64,000 bases of DNA. Origin: Sphagnum compactum (lineage: Eukaryota; Bryophyta; Sphagnopsida; Sphagnales). This document shows positions 50,865-63,228 of this stretch, piece by piece. Where the stretch lies: the NCBI GenBank assembly GCA_965153455.1, contig OZ234494.1, positions 496,001 through 560,000 of the forward strand, written 5' to 3'. Numbering within the stretch: the first letter of the stretch is position 1; every line of letters begins with the position of its first letter. The notes beneath the pieces are model-generated. The model did not search any database. It saw only the letters and a list, made by a program, of their open reading frames with translations, and was not told the origin of the DNA. Position numbers and translations under genes: made by a program.

Positions 50865-52465
50865 GAGAACATGGATGGAAGAAAAAGAACATAAGAAGCT
50901 ACAAGTTGAATTCTCACCCACTCACCAACCATGTGTTTATGTACAAGGATTTGGTGTAAAGTAAAACCCTAAAATTTTATTTGAAAGGATGGAAGAAAAA
51001 GAGCATAAGAAGCTACAAGTTGAACTCTCACCCACTCATTCAACATGTGGTTTATGTGTGGTTATGTGCAAGTGTGGTTAAAAGTAAAACCCTAAACTTT
51101 TATTTGAAAGGAAGGAAGAAAAAGAGCATAGAATAAGAAGCTACAAATTGAACTCTCACCCACTCGCCCACCATGTGTTTATGTACAAGTTTGGTTTAAA
51201 GTGAAACCCTAAAATTTCATTTGAGAGGAAGGAAGAAAAAGAGCATATGACAAGAAGCTACAAGTTGAAATCTCACCCACTCACCCACCATGTGTTATGA
51301 CGCGCTCCCAAGTCCCTACTTAGTCCCAAGTTGGACTAGGTTGGATCAAGTTGCGGAAAAAGGAGGGACTCGAGGCATGCTCCCAGCCTTCAGCATTAAA
51401 AGGGGTAGAGGGTCGTGTTGAAGCCTCGGGATGGACTAGGAAGAGTGACAAGCTTTTCACCTACTCAAATCTGCATCAAAACCAACACAAGTTGGTTAGA
51501 CCACTTTTTGGATCACTTTGGTGCTAGGACAAGCCACGGGCAACCTTGGATTCACTTGACTCACAACGGCCCGGACTTGGGGAAGCCACCACCTTCCCCC
51601 ATATAGTATTCTGTGCAGCTCTCTGCCAAGGCTACATCCGAATGGCACTTTTTCCCGGGACTCCCAAGGAGGAGTCCCGAAATTGTCCCGGTTTAGACTC
51701 CCAGGACTTTGGGAGCTCATATCTCCCGGCTCCGATTTCTGATTGGAGTGAGGTCTAGACCAAAGCTGTAGCTCTCCTCGAGATCTTTTCAACGGTGTGT
51801 CGCACTCCACCTGCACATACCGGGATCAAGTCGATTCTCGACTTTTAGTGGTCGGGAGTCAAACTGCCAGTTTGATTCCCGGCCCTTCGTTTGCCCATAA
51901 CTTATGCTGCAGATCTTCAAATGGCCCATGCGAGGCCATTTTAGATATCTACTCTTCAAGACCTTTCTAATGGTATAAATAACTCTTCAAGGCAAGGTGT
52001 TTTGACCCTTGCAATTGACTTCTGAGTTTTCAAGAGTCCCAGAGGACTTCAAGTCTCCAACTTTGGGAATGTGAGTTGCATCTTCACACTTTGCCCAAAG
52101 TGCGGTTGCGACATGTTATGTACAAGTTTGGTTTAAAGTGAAACCCTAAAATTTCATTTGAAAGGAAGGAAGAAAAAGAGCATATGATAAGAACCTACAA
52201 GTTGAACTCTCACCCACTCACCCACCATGTGTTATGTACAAGTTTGGTTTAAAGTGAAACCCTAAAATTTCATTTGAAAGGAAGGTAGAAAAAGAGCATA
52301 TGATAAGAACCTACAAGTTGAACTCTCACCCACTCACCCACCATGTGTTATGTACAAGTTTGGTTTAAAGTGAAACCCTAAAATTTCATTTGAAAGGAAG
52401 GAAGAAAAAGAGCATATGATAAGAAGCTTCAAGTTGAACTCTCACCCACCATGTTCACATGGGAA
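50865..52465 (+). repeat. 117-bp tandem array, interrupted by a solo LTR
   Basis: Seven units with the blocks GAAGGAAGAAAAAGAGCATA, then CTACAAGTTGAACTCTCACC, CACCATGTGTTATGTACAAG and GAAACCCTAAAATTTCATTT. Units start near 50875, 50990, 51110, 51227, 52163, 52280 and 52397. The gap after the fourth unit is filled by the LTR at 51298-52113; without it the spacing is regular. Confidence 0.92.
51298..52113 (+). mobile_element. Solo LTR, 816 bp, with 5-bp target duplication
   Basis: It begins TGACGCG and ends GCGACA (canonical TG...CA). It is flanked by TGTTA at 51293-51297 and TGTTA at 52114-52118. The undisturbed array units give the empty site (CACCATG-TGTTA-TGTACAAG), which confirms the boundaries to the base. 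No internal retrotransposon sequence remains, so it is a recombination product. It is GC-richer than its host array, implying a fairly young insertion. Confidence 0.92.
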
Positions 52466-55400
52466 GCTACAAATTTCTAGAAAGCTTGTGGCACTTTGCC
52501 CATTTTGTGTGCGAGTATTTATCTTGTTAACCAACTATTTTGCAATTTTTCAAAATTAAAGAATGGTCAAAAACTCAAAGAATCGTGGGGTTTTCATGAA
52601 AGAACCGGCAAAGAACCGTGGGGTTTGTGGGTTCAAGTCATTCTCCTTGTTTATGTTTGTGATCATGAGTTATGGTTTTATACAAATTGTGCCTTTTCAC
52701 ACAACTTTGAAAGTGGGAGTTGGGTAGGTTTAGGGTTTAGGGTTTAGGGTCCTCTAAATGAAATTATTGGAAACATGTAATTTTGAAGTTTTTGATCGCC
52801 AAAAAAACCCCAAATTTCAACCCATTAAAAAGAAAAAAAAGGATGAACATATTATTAACCCCAAAATAACTAACTAATTACATAACCATCCATTTTTGTT
52901 TGTTTTATTGTTGGCTTGTTTTATAAATCCAAACATAAATCAAATAGGCTAAATCCAAATTTTGGATCTATTTTCTCAAACTACAAATTTGAACATTGAG
53001 TGGGAAATAAACCACAAGTTGCAATTCCTTAGATCTATTAAACTTGGATATAAATTTAATATCGATCAAATTTGTATATTAATTTCCGGTCAAATTATTT
53101 ATTTATTTTTTATTTTATTTTATTTTGTGGTTTGGAAATCCATAGCTTGATTTGAAAAATGGAATTTTAAACAACAGCCCATGAAATAAATTGAAGGCTT
53201 ATTAATTATCAGTCCAACTTCAGTGCTAGAAAAGCAAAGGAAGATTGAACATGAATTTAAAATGCCCACTTATAATTTATTTATTTAAATCAAAAGGTGA
53301 TTATGTCTAAAAGTCCCTACTTTAAATGGGCAATGTGCTATCAAAATAATTGCCCCAAATACTAAATGTGAAATGTTTGGCCTTGACATGATCGATCACA
53401 CATATCCATTCATCCATCGGTTCATCCATCCATCCATCTCTTCGTCATAAGAACAAATGTTATCAACTAGTACAAATCAATTATCTTATATCATCAACTC
53501 AAAATTGTTAACAATCTATTTATGAAAAAAAGTTGTTTGTATGTCATGTTAAGATCTCCTTAACCACAATGTCCCTCACCATGCTTTTAGTACTTTGAAA
53601 AGTCCTCAATGAGTTTGTAAGCATTTCCTCGTTTGAACCTTGCCATTAAAGGCTATACCATCGTAAGGCACATTGAAGTGGTTTGGTAATGTTTAAACCT
53701 ATGGCATTGGAGTGATTGAATATGGAACAATTTTGTCAAAGAAATTTCAAAAATTCAAAATTAAATATTAAAAAAATTGGGGGCAAGCTTTAGATAATGT
53801 TGGGAAGCTTTTAATGGTTGGATTTTTTGGAGGTGATTTTTTGTAATTTTTAGAACTAAGGTGGGTGGAATATTGAATTTTGAATAATTTTTGTCATTAG
53901 AAATTAATTTTAAATTTTACACAATCTTTTCACAATCAAACTCTATTGTCAAAGGTCATGTCCACACTTGGGCTAGTGACACATGTCACATTAATTATTA
54001 CTATAACTGCTTGTGAAAATAAATCTCCCCAAAAAAATAACTTGGATGATGTGAGTGGGTTGCCATCATGATATTAAACCCTTTCATATTAGATATATTT
54101 ATATATTTTTTAAAAAGAAGGTAGATTTACCAATACAAGAAATTAATCCCCTTAAAGAACACATCAAATCAACATACTAAACTAACAAGACTAAATGAGA
54201 ATGGAAATGGAAAAAAGAAACCCCAAAAAATGGCAAAGCAACACATACATAACACAAAATATGCCCCCAATTGATTTTATGCATGAATGAATGAATGAAT
54301 AGTGGGTAGTAATAATTATTTAATTATTTGATACCTCATGTGACATAAGTTTTTTTTTTTTTTAAAACCATATATGATCAATGGACCTACATGATATCAA
54401 TTTGCATTTTTGAACAATAACCTCAATTACCAATTTGTTTGAAAATATTTTTTGGAAATCATTTCCATTATGCCAACGGTTGGTTTTTTTAAATACTCTA
54501 CTTGAGAACCACTTAATATCATGTCAAGGTAGGTTTTACATGCTTGAGTTGTTTTTTTGGTTCTCAATATTCTCCTTGTTTGCTACCCTAAAATAAATAA
54601 TGAAAGGGTAGATTTGAAAAGGAAGTTAGTTTTTCTCAAAACCCCATGGGACAAAATACATAGGTGAAAAACATCAAATCATCATTATTGGGTAAGCAAA
54701 CTTGAAAAACTAAGGTAGTAATAAGTAGACTACTTAATGTAAATTCTAGTGCAACAAACCTCATTAGATTCTAAGCTATTGTCAAAGAGATGTCAAACGT
54801 GAAAGGATTCCAATAGTCATTGAAGTAATAGAACAAAAAACCAAAAAAACACTTTTAGATCTAAATTTCAAGAAAACATGTTGTATAATAGTTAAATAAC
54901 CTCGGTAGAAACTTATTGAAATTAACAACGATCAATTTTGGTTTACAATGACCAAGTTATGTTAAGGCAAGTGATTGTGGTAGTGAAAAACTATCAGAAG
55001 TAGAATTAAGAAATAATGATTACAAGACCAACAACATTGGGAAAACAATATATATAATAGTCAGATGATTTAGGTAGGATTTTATTGCAACAATCCATTA
55101 AAGGAATGGAGCTATTATGGTTGAGTTACGACTATGGTAAATAACTATTGAAGTCCTTTGCAAAATACGGTAAATCAAACACTCAACTCATACTATTCCT
55201 AATCCCATTCTAGTAGTGGGTAGAGGGTTCCATACATAACGATATCCACTCCTTGTATTAAATAAATGAGGCAAACCACATAACAATCCAAGGGTACTAT
55301 TGAACTCCCACACTAGTTGAATAGTCCTACTCCAACCTCCATTATAATACTTATACTTTATTTCAACACATTGTCGATCACGCACACACACACACACCCA

Positions 55401-56228
55401 TTTTCCCTCAAACTCTTGCACACATTTTCACTTGAATTCCCTAACCCTTTTAAACTAAAATTAGTTTCCTTTAATTAGTTTGAAATAATCTTTTACCTAC
55501 CTTGTATAAAAGTGACAAACAAACACATCACAACTATTTGCAATTCGTCCCAAGTTAACCAAAATCCCACTTTAGTGGCTAAACTTTAAATGCATGATTC
55601 CACTTAACTCATTATTCTAAAACACTAATTAAAAATAATAGAGGTAGTGACTTTTCAACAAGTCCTACCTACTATCAATAATGCATAATTAGTCGACTAT
55701 CACATTAGACAATAAAAATTAGAGAATGGTATGGTAATTTTTCACTTAATAGAGACATTATGGTTGACAATTGCTAAGCAAATATGCGACAACATTCATG
55801 GTTTAAAGTGGAAATTGATTACAAGAATGTCATAAGTCCCAAGTTCTCTAGATGCAAAAGCATAAAACATGTCTTAAAGCACCTTCCCACTTTCCTTTGC
55901 TTCTTTCCTCAGCAATAACACTATGTGCATTTCCTAAAATTAAGGAAGTAAAAGATATCGATACCACGTAAAAAGTCTTCACAAATTTCACATAATAACA
56001 AATAAATTGAGTTGCATTCCACAATGTTCACATTAATGAAGCTTCAAAATTCTAATATCAATGGGAGATGCAAATTTGAAAAGAAAGTTCAAATGTTCAA
56101 TGCAACAAAGGTTTAAAACTTAAACGTAACATACTTGGTTGAAATGAATATCTATTATTTTTGCACTTAATATAGGTAAGGTATCAAAAAAATTTCAAAG
56201 TCATATTAGCCAATTGACTTTTGAAGAG
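52466..56228. other. AT-rich spacer
   Basis: Interstitial telomere-like TTTAGGG (three copies) at 52728-52750, (CA)n near 55386 and a TCCATCCATC run near 53420. No gene or structured repeat was recognised. Confidence 0.6.
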
Positions 56229-56230
56229 TA

Positions 56231-56655
56231 CAGTAAACTCTCTCTAAACTAATACTGTGTAAACTAATATTCTCTCTAAACTAATATGCGGGCACAGGCC
56301 CGTGGCGGGCCTCATACTTAATCTAATAATTCTCCATAAACTGATATTCAATAATTTTTTCCGGTCCCATAGCATTTTATAAACTAATACATCATACATA
56401 TGACACCAAAAAAGCGATGAAATCAGAAGAAACACCTTCAAAAGATGGGGACGTGATGAAACTGGCTCCACAAGGTTCCATTACCTTCCCCAATGATTCA
56501 TGACCTTCTACTAACCTCCATGACCTTCCATGCTGCTCTGGCAGGTTCCGGAATGATTTTTGTTACCCCCCATATAAGTTATGTAAACTAATATCCTCCA
56601 TAAACTACTATCTTCCGGCCGGTCCCAAGGATATTAGTTTAGAGAGAGTTTATTG
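56231..56655. mobile_element. MITE of pogo/Emigrant type, 425 bp
   Basis: The terminal inverted repeats begin CAGTAAACTCTCTCTAAACT and end AGTTTAGAGAGAGTTTATTG, with a TA duplication on each side (56229-56230 and 56656-56657). The terminal sequence and the subterminal CTAAACTAATA repeats resemble plant Emigrant/Lemi pogo-like MITEs (CAGTAAAACCTC...). Internally ATGACACCAAAAAAGCGATG (about 56400) reads MTPKKR then a stop, reminiscent of the start of pogo-type transposases. It has no intact transposase and would depend on one supplied in trans. Confidence 0.85.
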
Positions 56656-57239
56656 TATTTACAAAATTAATAGCATAAATTAGAGGAGGTAGGATTGTCT
56701 CTTGGTTTTGAATGAAATTGATATAGCTCAAGCCAATTTTCAATACCTTGTTGAAGACCTAACTAGTTAATTGGGTTATTTTCAATATCCAATCAACTGG
56801 TCAATTAGAAATTATCTATGTTGGTATGGTATCAACTTTTGAACAAATTTTTGAACTCTTAAAATTTTCATACTAGCTTGGTTTTGGTGTTGGATCCTAG
56901 ATTGTAATTTGGCTAGTATGAGGCAAGGATATATTTGGCATTCAAATTGGTGCAAGGCAATTATTACTTGAAGTTTGTACTAAGATGGTCCAAGTCTAAT
57001 ATTGCTTCACGTCATACCAACATGGTAAGGTCATTGATACCATTGTTGGTGTAGATTAAACTAGCATTTGTAATAATTATGATAATAATGGTGATGTAGT
57101 GCGTAATTAGGTCGCCGCACAAATCTAAAACACTGACTGATTTTGGGGATTAGATTGTATTATCAGCCGTTATCTTAGTGCGGCGCCCCATTAATACTGC
57201 ATGGAGATGCATGGGTTGCCTGGTCTTTGTTGGTGTGTG

Positions 57240-58020
57240 CTAAGTGGTCCAGGAGAATTGGCGGCTGAAAATAATGAGGAAGTATGGAGCCGACTTGATG
57301 AAGAGGAGTAAGCGATGGCGGCTAACGGTCAGTGCTGGATTGAACGGAGCGGGAGAATCTTCGAGAGGCTTCAGGAGGAAGCTAACGGATGTCTGGTGTG
57401 CAATTGGAGGCTCGAAGAAACGGCAAGAGGGGGTGTGAGTAAGTGTAGGGAGCGAAGTGAGAGGAAAGGACACGTAGCTGCTAGAAGGGAAAGATCAAGA
57501 GATCTGATTTTTAGCAAGCAGGATAATTTTGGCAGTATGTTTAGTTGATGGGAGGAGGCATTCGAGAGGCAGAAGGTTGGCACTCTGGTAGGTGATCAAG
57601 AGAAGTTTTGTAAGTCAGGAGAGCTTGGCTGAATGCTAGAACTTTCCGCTGCGCCTGGTAATTAATCAAGCTGCTGTAGAAAAGTTAGAGGAACTGGACA
57701 TCACTAGGAATCTGGTGTTTTTGTGAACATTCGATGGGAATCCAGCTTGTGCTTTCGGGCAACGTATGTAGTCTGTAATGAGAGAGTTTCCCTGGCTGGC
57801 ATTTGTATGAATGACCGAGGCAGGAGGTGGATGTTATGAAATCTGCTCTGTTGTTTTGTGGAAGCAAAGCTCTTGTATGTTTGTGATCTTGTAACGTGCA
57901 TCTGAGAGAGTCAGTAGGCAGTTAATTGGTAAGGAAGATCAGAGTCTTGATCTGTGTGAAGAACATCAAGGGGACATGGACGCTGGGGTTCGTGCAGGCA
58001 GTCAGCGTGCTGTGTGATTT
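57240..58020 (+). other. Compositional island of unknown nature
   Basis: This stretch is clearly richer in G and purines than the AT-rich sequence on both sides and lacks homopolymers. The longest frames (57244-57438 and 57315-57548, +) are Arg/Lys-rich but have no family motif and no convincing start. It could be an organelle DNA insertion, an exon of a non-coding RNA or a retroelement end. Confidence 0.35.
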
Positions 58021-58419
58021 CGGACCCTCTCTTTTTTGGTTACAGTGAAACCTTACCAAACTTAATAAAATAAAAAGCACCCATTTGAAAGGAGAAAGGA
58101 AGGAACAACAAGAAAAGACCAACATCCAATAAAATGACAACACTCAAAAACACAAATGGGGCCCATAAAAAAGTACAATGTGAATTCACCAAAAGTGGGC
58201 AATCTAATGTAACCTATGTCTTAAACTTTCACCCGTCACATGAAGTAGATTAAATAATGTAAGAAGGGCAAGAAACTTTAAAAAACACCTAGTCTAGAAG
58301 AAGCTTTTTTGATAACAACACCTCATCTCAAAATGCAGGTGGCCTAAAGTTTTTGAAAGGTCATTGACACTTTTTGCCCATAAAATGAGTGTCAAATTAA
58401 TAGCATCACCTTCAAGACC

Positions 58420-58960
58420 TTTGATTAATCACACTATGTTAGCACATCAATGAAAAAAAATTTAGCTTGTTCATGCAAGCACCTAAACATTTCTATAGCA
58501 AGCAGGTGAAACACATCATTAGGTGTTGATCATGATATAGCTCTTCCTTTGTTAAGGCCCCAATTGTCGTAACCATTCTATGAAAATGTTAGTTCTAAAA
58601 ATTAATTCCATTTGAATGGGATCAATTATGACAACATCAATCAAAGTGTGAATCACATTTGTGATGAACACATTATCAATTTGTCGTTATGAAGATTGTA
58701 AGGATGATGATAGGAGAACATTTGTTTGTTCATATGAAACATAAAACTCAACATCTCTTACAATGAAATCAAAATCATCTCAAATGATGTCATAGGTTAC
58801 AATGTGTCCCCCCCATAAGAACATTGGAAACGTGTATTGTCATTGAGTCTATAAATTGACTATAGACGTAACAAGTCAAATCACTAGTTGTCAACTTGGG
58901 GAGGCCCAACCAATTGTGCAATGTTGAGAAGAAGATGCCTAAGACAATATGAAATAATGG
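58420..58960 (+). repeat. Dispersed repeat, copy B
   Basis: Diverged counterpart of 23695-24245 in the same orientation, sharing CACACTATGTTA, CACATCAATGAA, TTGATCATGATA and GGGGAGGCCCAACC in order. Both copies sit in gene-free sequence. Confidence 0.6.
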
Positions 58961-60039
58961 AATGATTGAATGAATAAAAAATTAAACACTCAAACTCAAG
59001 CTTGTCCAAGGTCTTAGGTAGGCATGATAATTTTTTGAAAAACATATAAAAAATGACGTTAGAAAAAGAATTTTCATGAAATTTTTAAAAAATAATCTTT
59101 TGAAAACAATTTGGGTGCCTTTTAGAAAGTTGCTTGAAAAAATATGCAAGCTTACACTATTTAAAAAGAAGCTTCAAATGTGCCTTAAAAAAGAAAAGTG
59201 AACTTGAATTATTAGCCTCTAATAAGAATGGATGATGATCCACTCCAAAATTGGAATCACTAATTGGGGCTTGTACTCCCCCAAGTAGACCATTGGAACT
59301 AAACAATAAGGAAAAATGGGAAATTACTAACAATACATAATAATAATAATAATAACAAAAAGGGAGTGGAGGAATATTTATTAAGGATGGCATACAAATC
59401 AATGCCCAAAAAATGAAATGAAATCAATCATTCGGGCTTTCCATAATCAAACCTCCCAAATATAAGTGAGATCACCCCAAATTCTAAAAGCACCAAATTT
59501 CCCCCAATACACAAAATTATATATATACACACCCATATATATAAATATATATATATATTTGGTGGGCCTTTTTTTCTTGTTTATACCTTTTTCTTTTTAC
59601 TCCTTCCTCTTTTGTTGGCCTTGCCTACTAAGGCAAGGATGTTGTGTTTAAATTCATTATAAAGTATATTAGCTTAAGGGATTTTGGCCCTTGGGTAACA
59701 ATAGGTATATTTTTATATGAGGATTTTGGAAAGATGATACTTTGGCTTGTGTTGAAACTTGAGATTAGTTATAGAGTTATAATATCTTGAAGGATTTTGG
59801 TTTCTTTTAGAGGATTTTTTTGAAGATTATATTTTTGCTATGGTGAAATATTTGAGTTTCCATAATTCTTCTTTTGCCTTCTTAAGATACCTTTTTAATA
59901 TAAATGCCAAGGCCACAGTGTAATTGACACACCCCTTGTTGTTGTTGTGATACAAGTGTCATTGTTGTTTTTTGGTTGTTGTGAGTGAAGTGGGTTTTCT
60001 TAAGAAAAATTTGTGGGTTGTTGTTGTTGTTGTTGTTGA

Positions 60040-60242
60040 TGGTGGTGGTGAAGTGTTTTTGTGATTGCAAGTGGTGGTGGTGGTGATGGTGGTGGTGAAG
60101 TGTTTTGGTGATTGCAAGTGGTGGTGGTGGTGATGGTGGTGGTGAAGTGTTTTTGTGATTGCAAGTGGTGGTGGTGGTGATGGTGGTGGTGAAGTGTTTT
60201 TGTGATTGCAAGTGGTGGTGGTGGTGTTGTTGTTGTTGTTTT

Positions 60243-60273
<31 letters not shown>

Positions 60274-60275
60274 AA
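60040..60275 (+). repeat. GGT-rich ~47-bp repeat and flanking triplet runs
   Basis: Units starting GATTGCAAGTGGTGGTGG at 60062, 60110, 60157 and about 60204, followed by (GTT)n and (GAT)n. On the minus strand the same DNA gives a His/Thr/Gln-rich open frame, which I treat as an artefact of the repeat. Confidence 0.85.
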
Positions 60276-60411
60276 TGAGATGTTGTTGTTATTCGAGTGT
60301 TGTCTTGTTGTGATTGCAAGTGTTGTGTCGTTGTGATTACAAGTGTTGTTGTTGTGATTGAGTGTTTGTTGTTGTGATGTTGATGTGACCCAAGTCTTCT
60401 CGTTTGTTTTT

Positions 60412-60490
60412 GGGGGGTGGAGGGGGAGGTTGTGGTGGTGGTGGTGGTGGTGGTTAGGGGAGAGAGAGAGCGGGGGTGGTGGGTGGGGGG
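60412..60490 (+). promoter_or_regulatory. G-rich leader with G-quadruplex potential
   Basis: Immediately before the adenylate kinase ATG (60493) the transcript strand carries four runs of three or more G within 60457-60490 (GGGG, GGGGG, GGG, GGGGGG), plus further G-runs from 60412. If transcribed, this would be an RNA quadruplex within a few bases of the start codon. Confidence 0.5.
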
Positions 60491-60492
60491 AG

Positions 60493-63228
60493 ATGGCGGC
60501 AGCTCACTTCTTCCCCTCAGAGGTGACGAGGGGAAGAACAAGCAGTACTACTACTAATAAGCTCTTGTTGTTGCAGCGTTTTTGCGGTAGTGTGTTGCTG
60601 TTGGGGAGTAGAGAATTGGGTTGTGTTGCACATGAAGACACAGCAGTGGACGTGGAAGCATCATCATCATCATGGAGGGGAGGTGGAGAAGGAAGTGGAA
60701 TTGGAGATGGAGATGGAAGAGCAGGAGGAGGAACAAGAAGAAGAAGGGTAGATGGTGGTGGTAGTGGTGTGATGATGGTGGAGCAACAAGAGCAGCAAAG
60801 GGGAGGAGGAGGAGGAGGGCCAGGAGTGCAGGGGGTGTTTTTGGGATGTCCTGGAGTGGGCAAGGGAACATATGCTAGTAGGCTTTCCAAGCTCTGGCAA
60901 GTGCCACACATCGCTATGGGCGATCTGGTGAGACAGGAGCTTTCCAAATCTTCATCTATGGCAAAACAGGTGTGTTGCAAATGTTCCAGTCTTTGGGGTT
61001 TTTTCTTTCTTTGTGTTTCTCCACCCACCCACCCATCCTCTCCTTCTTCTTCTTTTTCTTCTTACAGAGGAATCACTGCTGGGTTTTGTTTTCATTGTAG
61101 AGATGCAGAAGCACCACAGCTTGTGTTTTCCTTCCCCCATTTTTTTCTCTCTCAACTGTCTCCCTGCTTGTTTGTTTGTTGTGTGTACTCAGAATCTTAC
61201 CTTTTGAAATCATGCCTTCTTTTTTCACAGATCGGTTCTATGCACCACCTTCCCCTTATCTTCCCTCTTGCATGTAGATGGAGTCTCCTTCTTACAAGCT
61301 GACTGTCTCTTGGATCGTTCAAATGGGATGTGGGGGGACAGCCATGGCTCTTCAGTGATGATGCACTTTCTTGCTTTCTTTCTGTCTGTAGCTAGGATGG
61401 CACCGGATTGATGTGAAGGAGAAATGGGAACACTGATACATAAGATATATATGCAAACCTTTCCCTTCAACCAATCATAAACAGAATTCAACTATCGACA
61501 TACATCTTCTGTACACCTGCCAGTGATGCTTTTGGATGGGGATCATATGCACCCAAAGGTAGGTGTAGCTCTTGGTTGATGATGATGATGTGTGGGATTT
61601 CTTCAGAAACATTTGCTGAACTCCCTCCCTCATGTTAAAGGATGAGAAAAGAATGAGTGTGGAATTTTGCAAATTCTTCAAAGTGTTGAAATAGAGCTCA
61701 GGTTTCAGATTTTCTGGCAATTGGCAATCAATTTTGCAGCTTGAAGCCTAATGATAAGTACTGAGTTTTTCAATTAGCTGTGTCTCTTTGAGCTGCTCGC
61801 CAACATCATGACCAAGTCTTCCCATTGCTTCCGGAAATTGCAACAGAAACAACTCTGCACACAGATTTCCTATAATGGTTTTTGCTCAGCTTTTGTGCTG
61901 ATTATTATTTTACTTATCTGTCAACACCCAACACCATCGGGAACTGATGAAGTCAGTGTGTAGTCATGGCAGCTCATCGCTGCTGTGATTTGTGATTGAA
62001 GGTGCCGGGATGTGCTGCTGAAGCCAGTGGGTTGATAAGTCATGGCAGCTTGTCACTGTGATTCATGATGAAGGTGGGTGATTGGTCTGACACTTTGTGA
62101 GCAACTCTCTCTCATAAGGTTATGACTGCATGCACTCTCATTGTTGTGCTACTGTCAAATTGTCTGTTGTTGTGGAGATTTCTCTATAGACTCTCTCTCA
62201 TCATCACTCTCCCCATGTAGTTCTTTTTGTTCCCTCCTCACAATTCTTGATCGTGGTGGTCGTGGTGGTGTTACAGTTGGCGACTTTGATGAGCCAAGGC
62301 CAACTGCTGCTGGATGACATTATCATCTGACTCTTATCCAAGCACCTTGAGGAGACCGTGGAACCTGGCCGATCAGGCTTCATCCTTGATGGATTCCCTC
62401 GCACACTGCATCAAGCAGTAATAATGTTTTCCTCTTTTTGGCAGTATTGCTTGATTTTTGCAGATTTATATGTAATATTGGGGTGGGTGGAATTATATTG
62501 AATTCTGCTGACTATGTTCTATGTGTGCCATGGTGAGCATGAAAGCTTTTAATCACTGGGAGAGTCTGAAATTGTGGGTGTGTAGGAAATGATGCAAGAA
62601 ATGGCAGATGTTAAATTGGTGGTGAATCTGAAGCTGAGGGAAGAGGCATTGATAGCCAAGTGTTTAGGCCACCGTATTTGCAGTCAATGTGGGGGCAATT
62701 TCAATCTTGCAGGATTAGAGATGGAGGAATCAAGTAGTGCACCTCGCATCTTCATGCCACCACCCTCCTGTGCCCCCAAAATGACCACCCGTGCCGATGA
62801 CACAGAAGAAGTTGTCCAGAGACGCCTACACATTTACTATGAAGTGGTTTGTTCATTGAATTTGGGACATTGACTACTAACTAGATCCAGGTTATAGATG
62901 TGCCTAGTAAGCTTCCTGCAGCTCTCATGACCCTTTAGTGCTAGAACAAAAGTGCTCATCCCCATGACTGCAACATGGCAACTGAAAAAGAATTTGATCC
63001 AAAGAACTTGAATCGACTTCCAAACTGATGCAGGGGTTTTTTTTTTTTTTGGGTTTCAATCTACGGAGCAAACCAGTGGAAGATTTCTAGTGCAGGAGTG
63101 GAAAGCTGCTGGATTTTGAGGTGTCTGGAGGGATACCCGAGATGTGGCCACATTTTCTGGCAGCGCTAAATATTGATGAGAAAGTACACACAAACAACCA
63201 TGACAACAGTCAGAAAATGGCAGTGTGA
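60493..63228 (+). pseudogene. Adenylate kinase (plant organellar type) with two in-frame stops
   Basis: Exons 60493-60969, 62277-62417, 62586 to 62843 or 62846, and about 63050-63228. The encoded protein would interconvert 2 ADP with ATP and AMP. Seen: long Gly/Ser-rich N-terminus, possibly a transit peptide; P-loop GCPGVGKGT at 118; AMP-binding GDLVRQEL; GFILDGFPRTLHQA; NLKLREE; LID region with CSQC and DDTEEVVQRRL; and a C-terminal end PVEDF-stop-CRSGKLLDFEVSGGIPEMW. Exons 1-2 and 2-3 join in phase 0. However, TGA at 62328-62330 interrupts exon 2 (DDIII-stop-LLSKHL), and TAG at 63088-63090 sits where the family has Tyr in PVEEFY. The last splice acceptor also could not be placed in phase. 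I read it as a recently disabled gene; sequencing error at both stops is the alternative. Confidence 0.78.

Noticed and set aside
59882-60541. 219-codon His/Thr/Gln-rich minus-strand frame
   Set aside because: It is made of GGT/GTT/GAT triplet repeats read backwards; the peptide is pure low complexity.
62328-63090. RNA editing (U-to-C) as rescue of the two stops in adenylate kinase
   Set aside because: Such editing is known from organelle transcripts of some land plants, not from spliced nuclear genes; this locus has nuclear introns.
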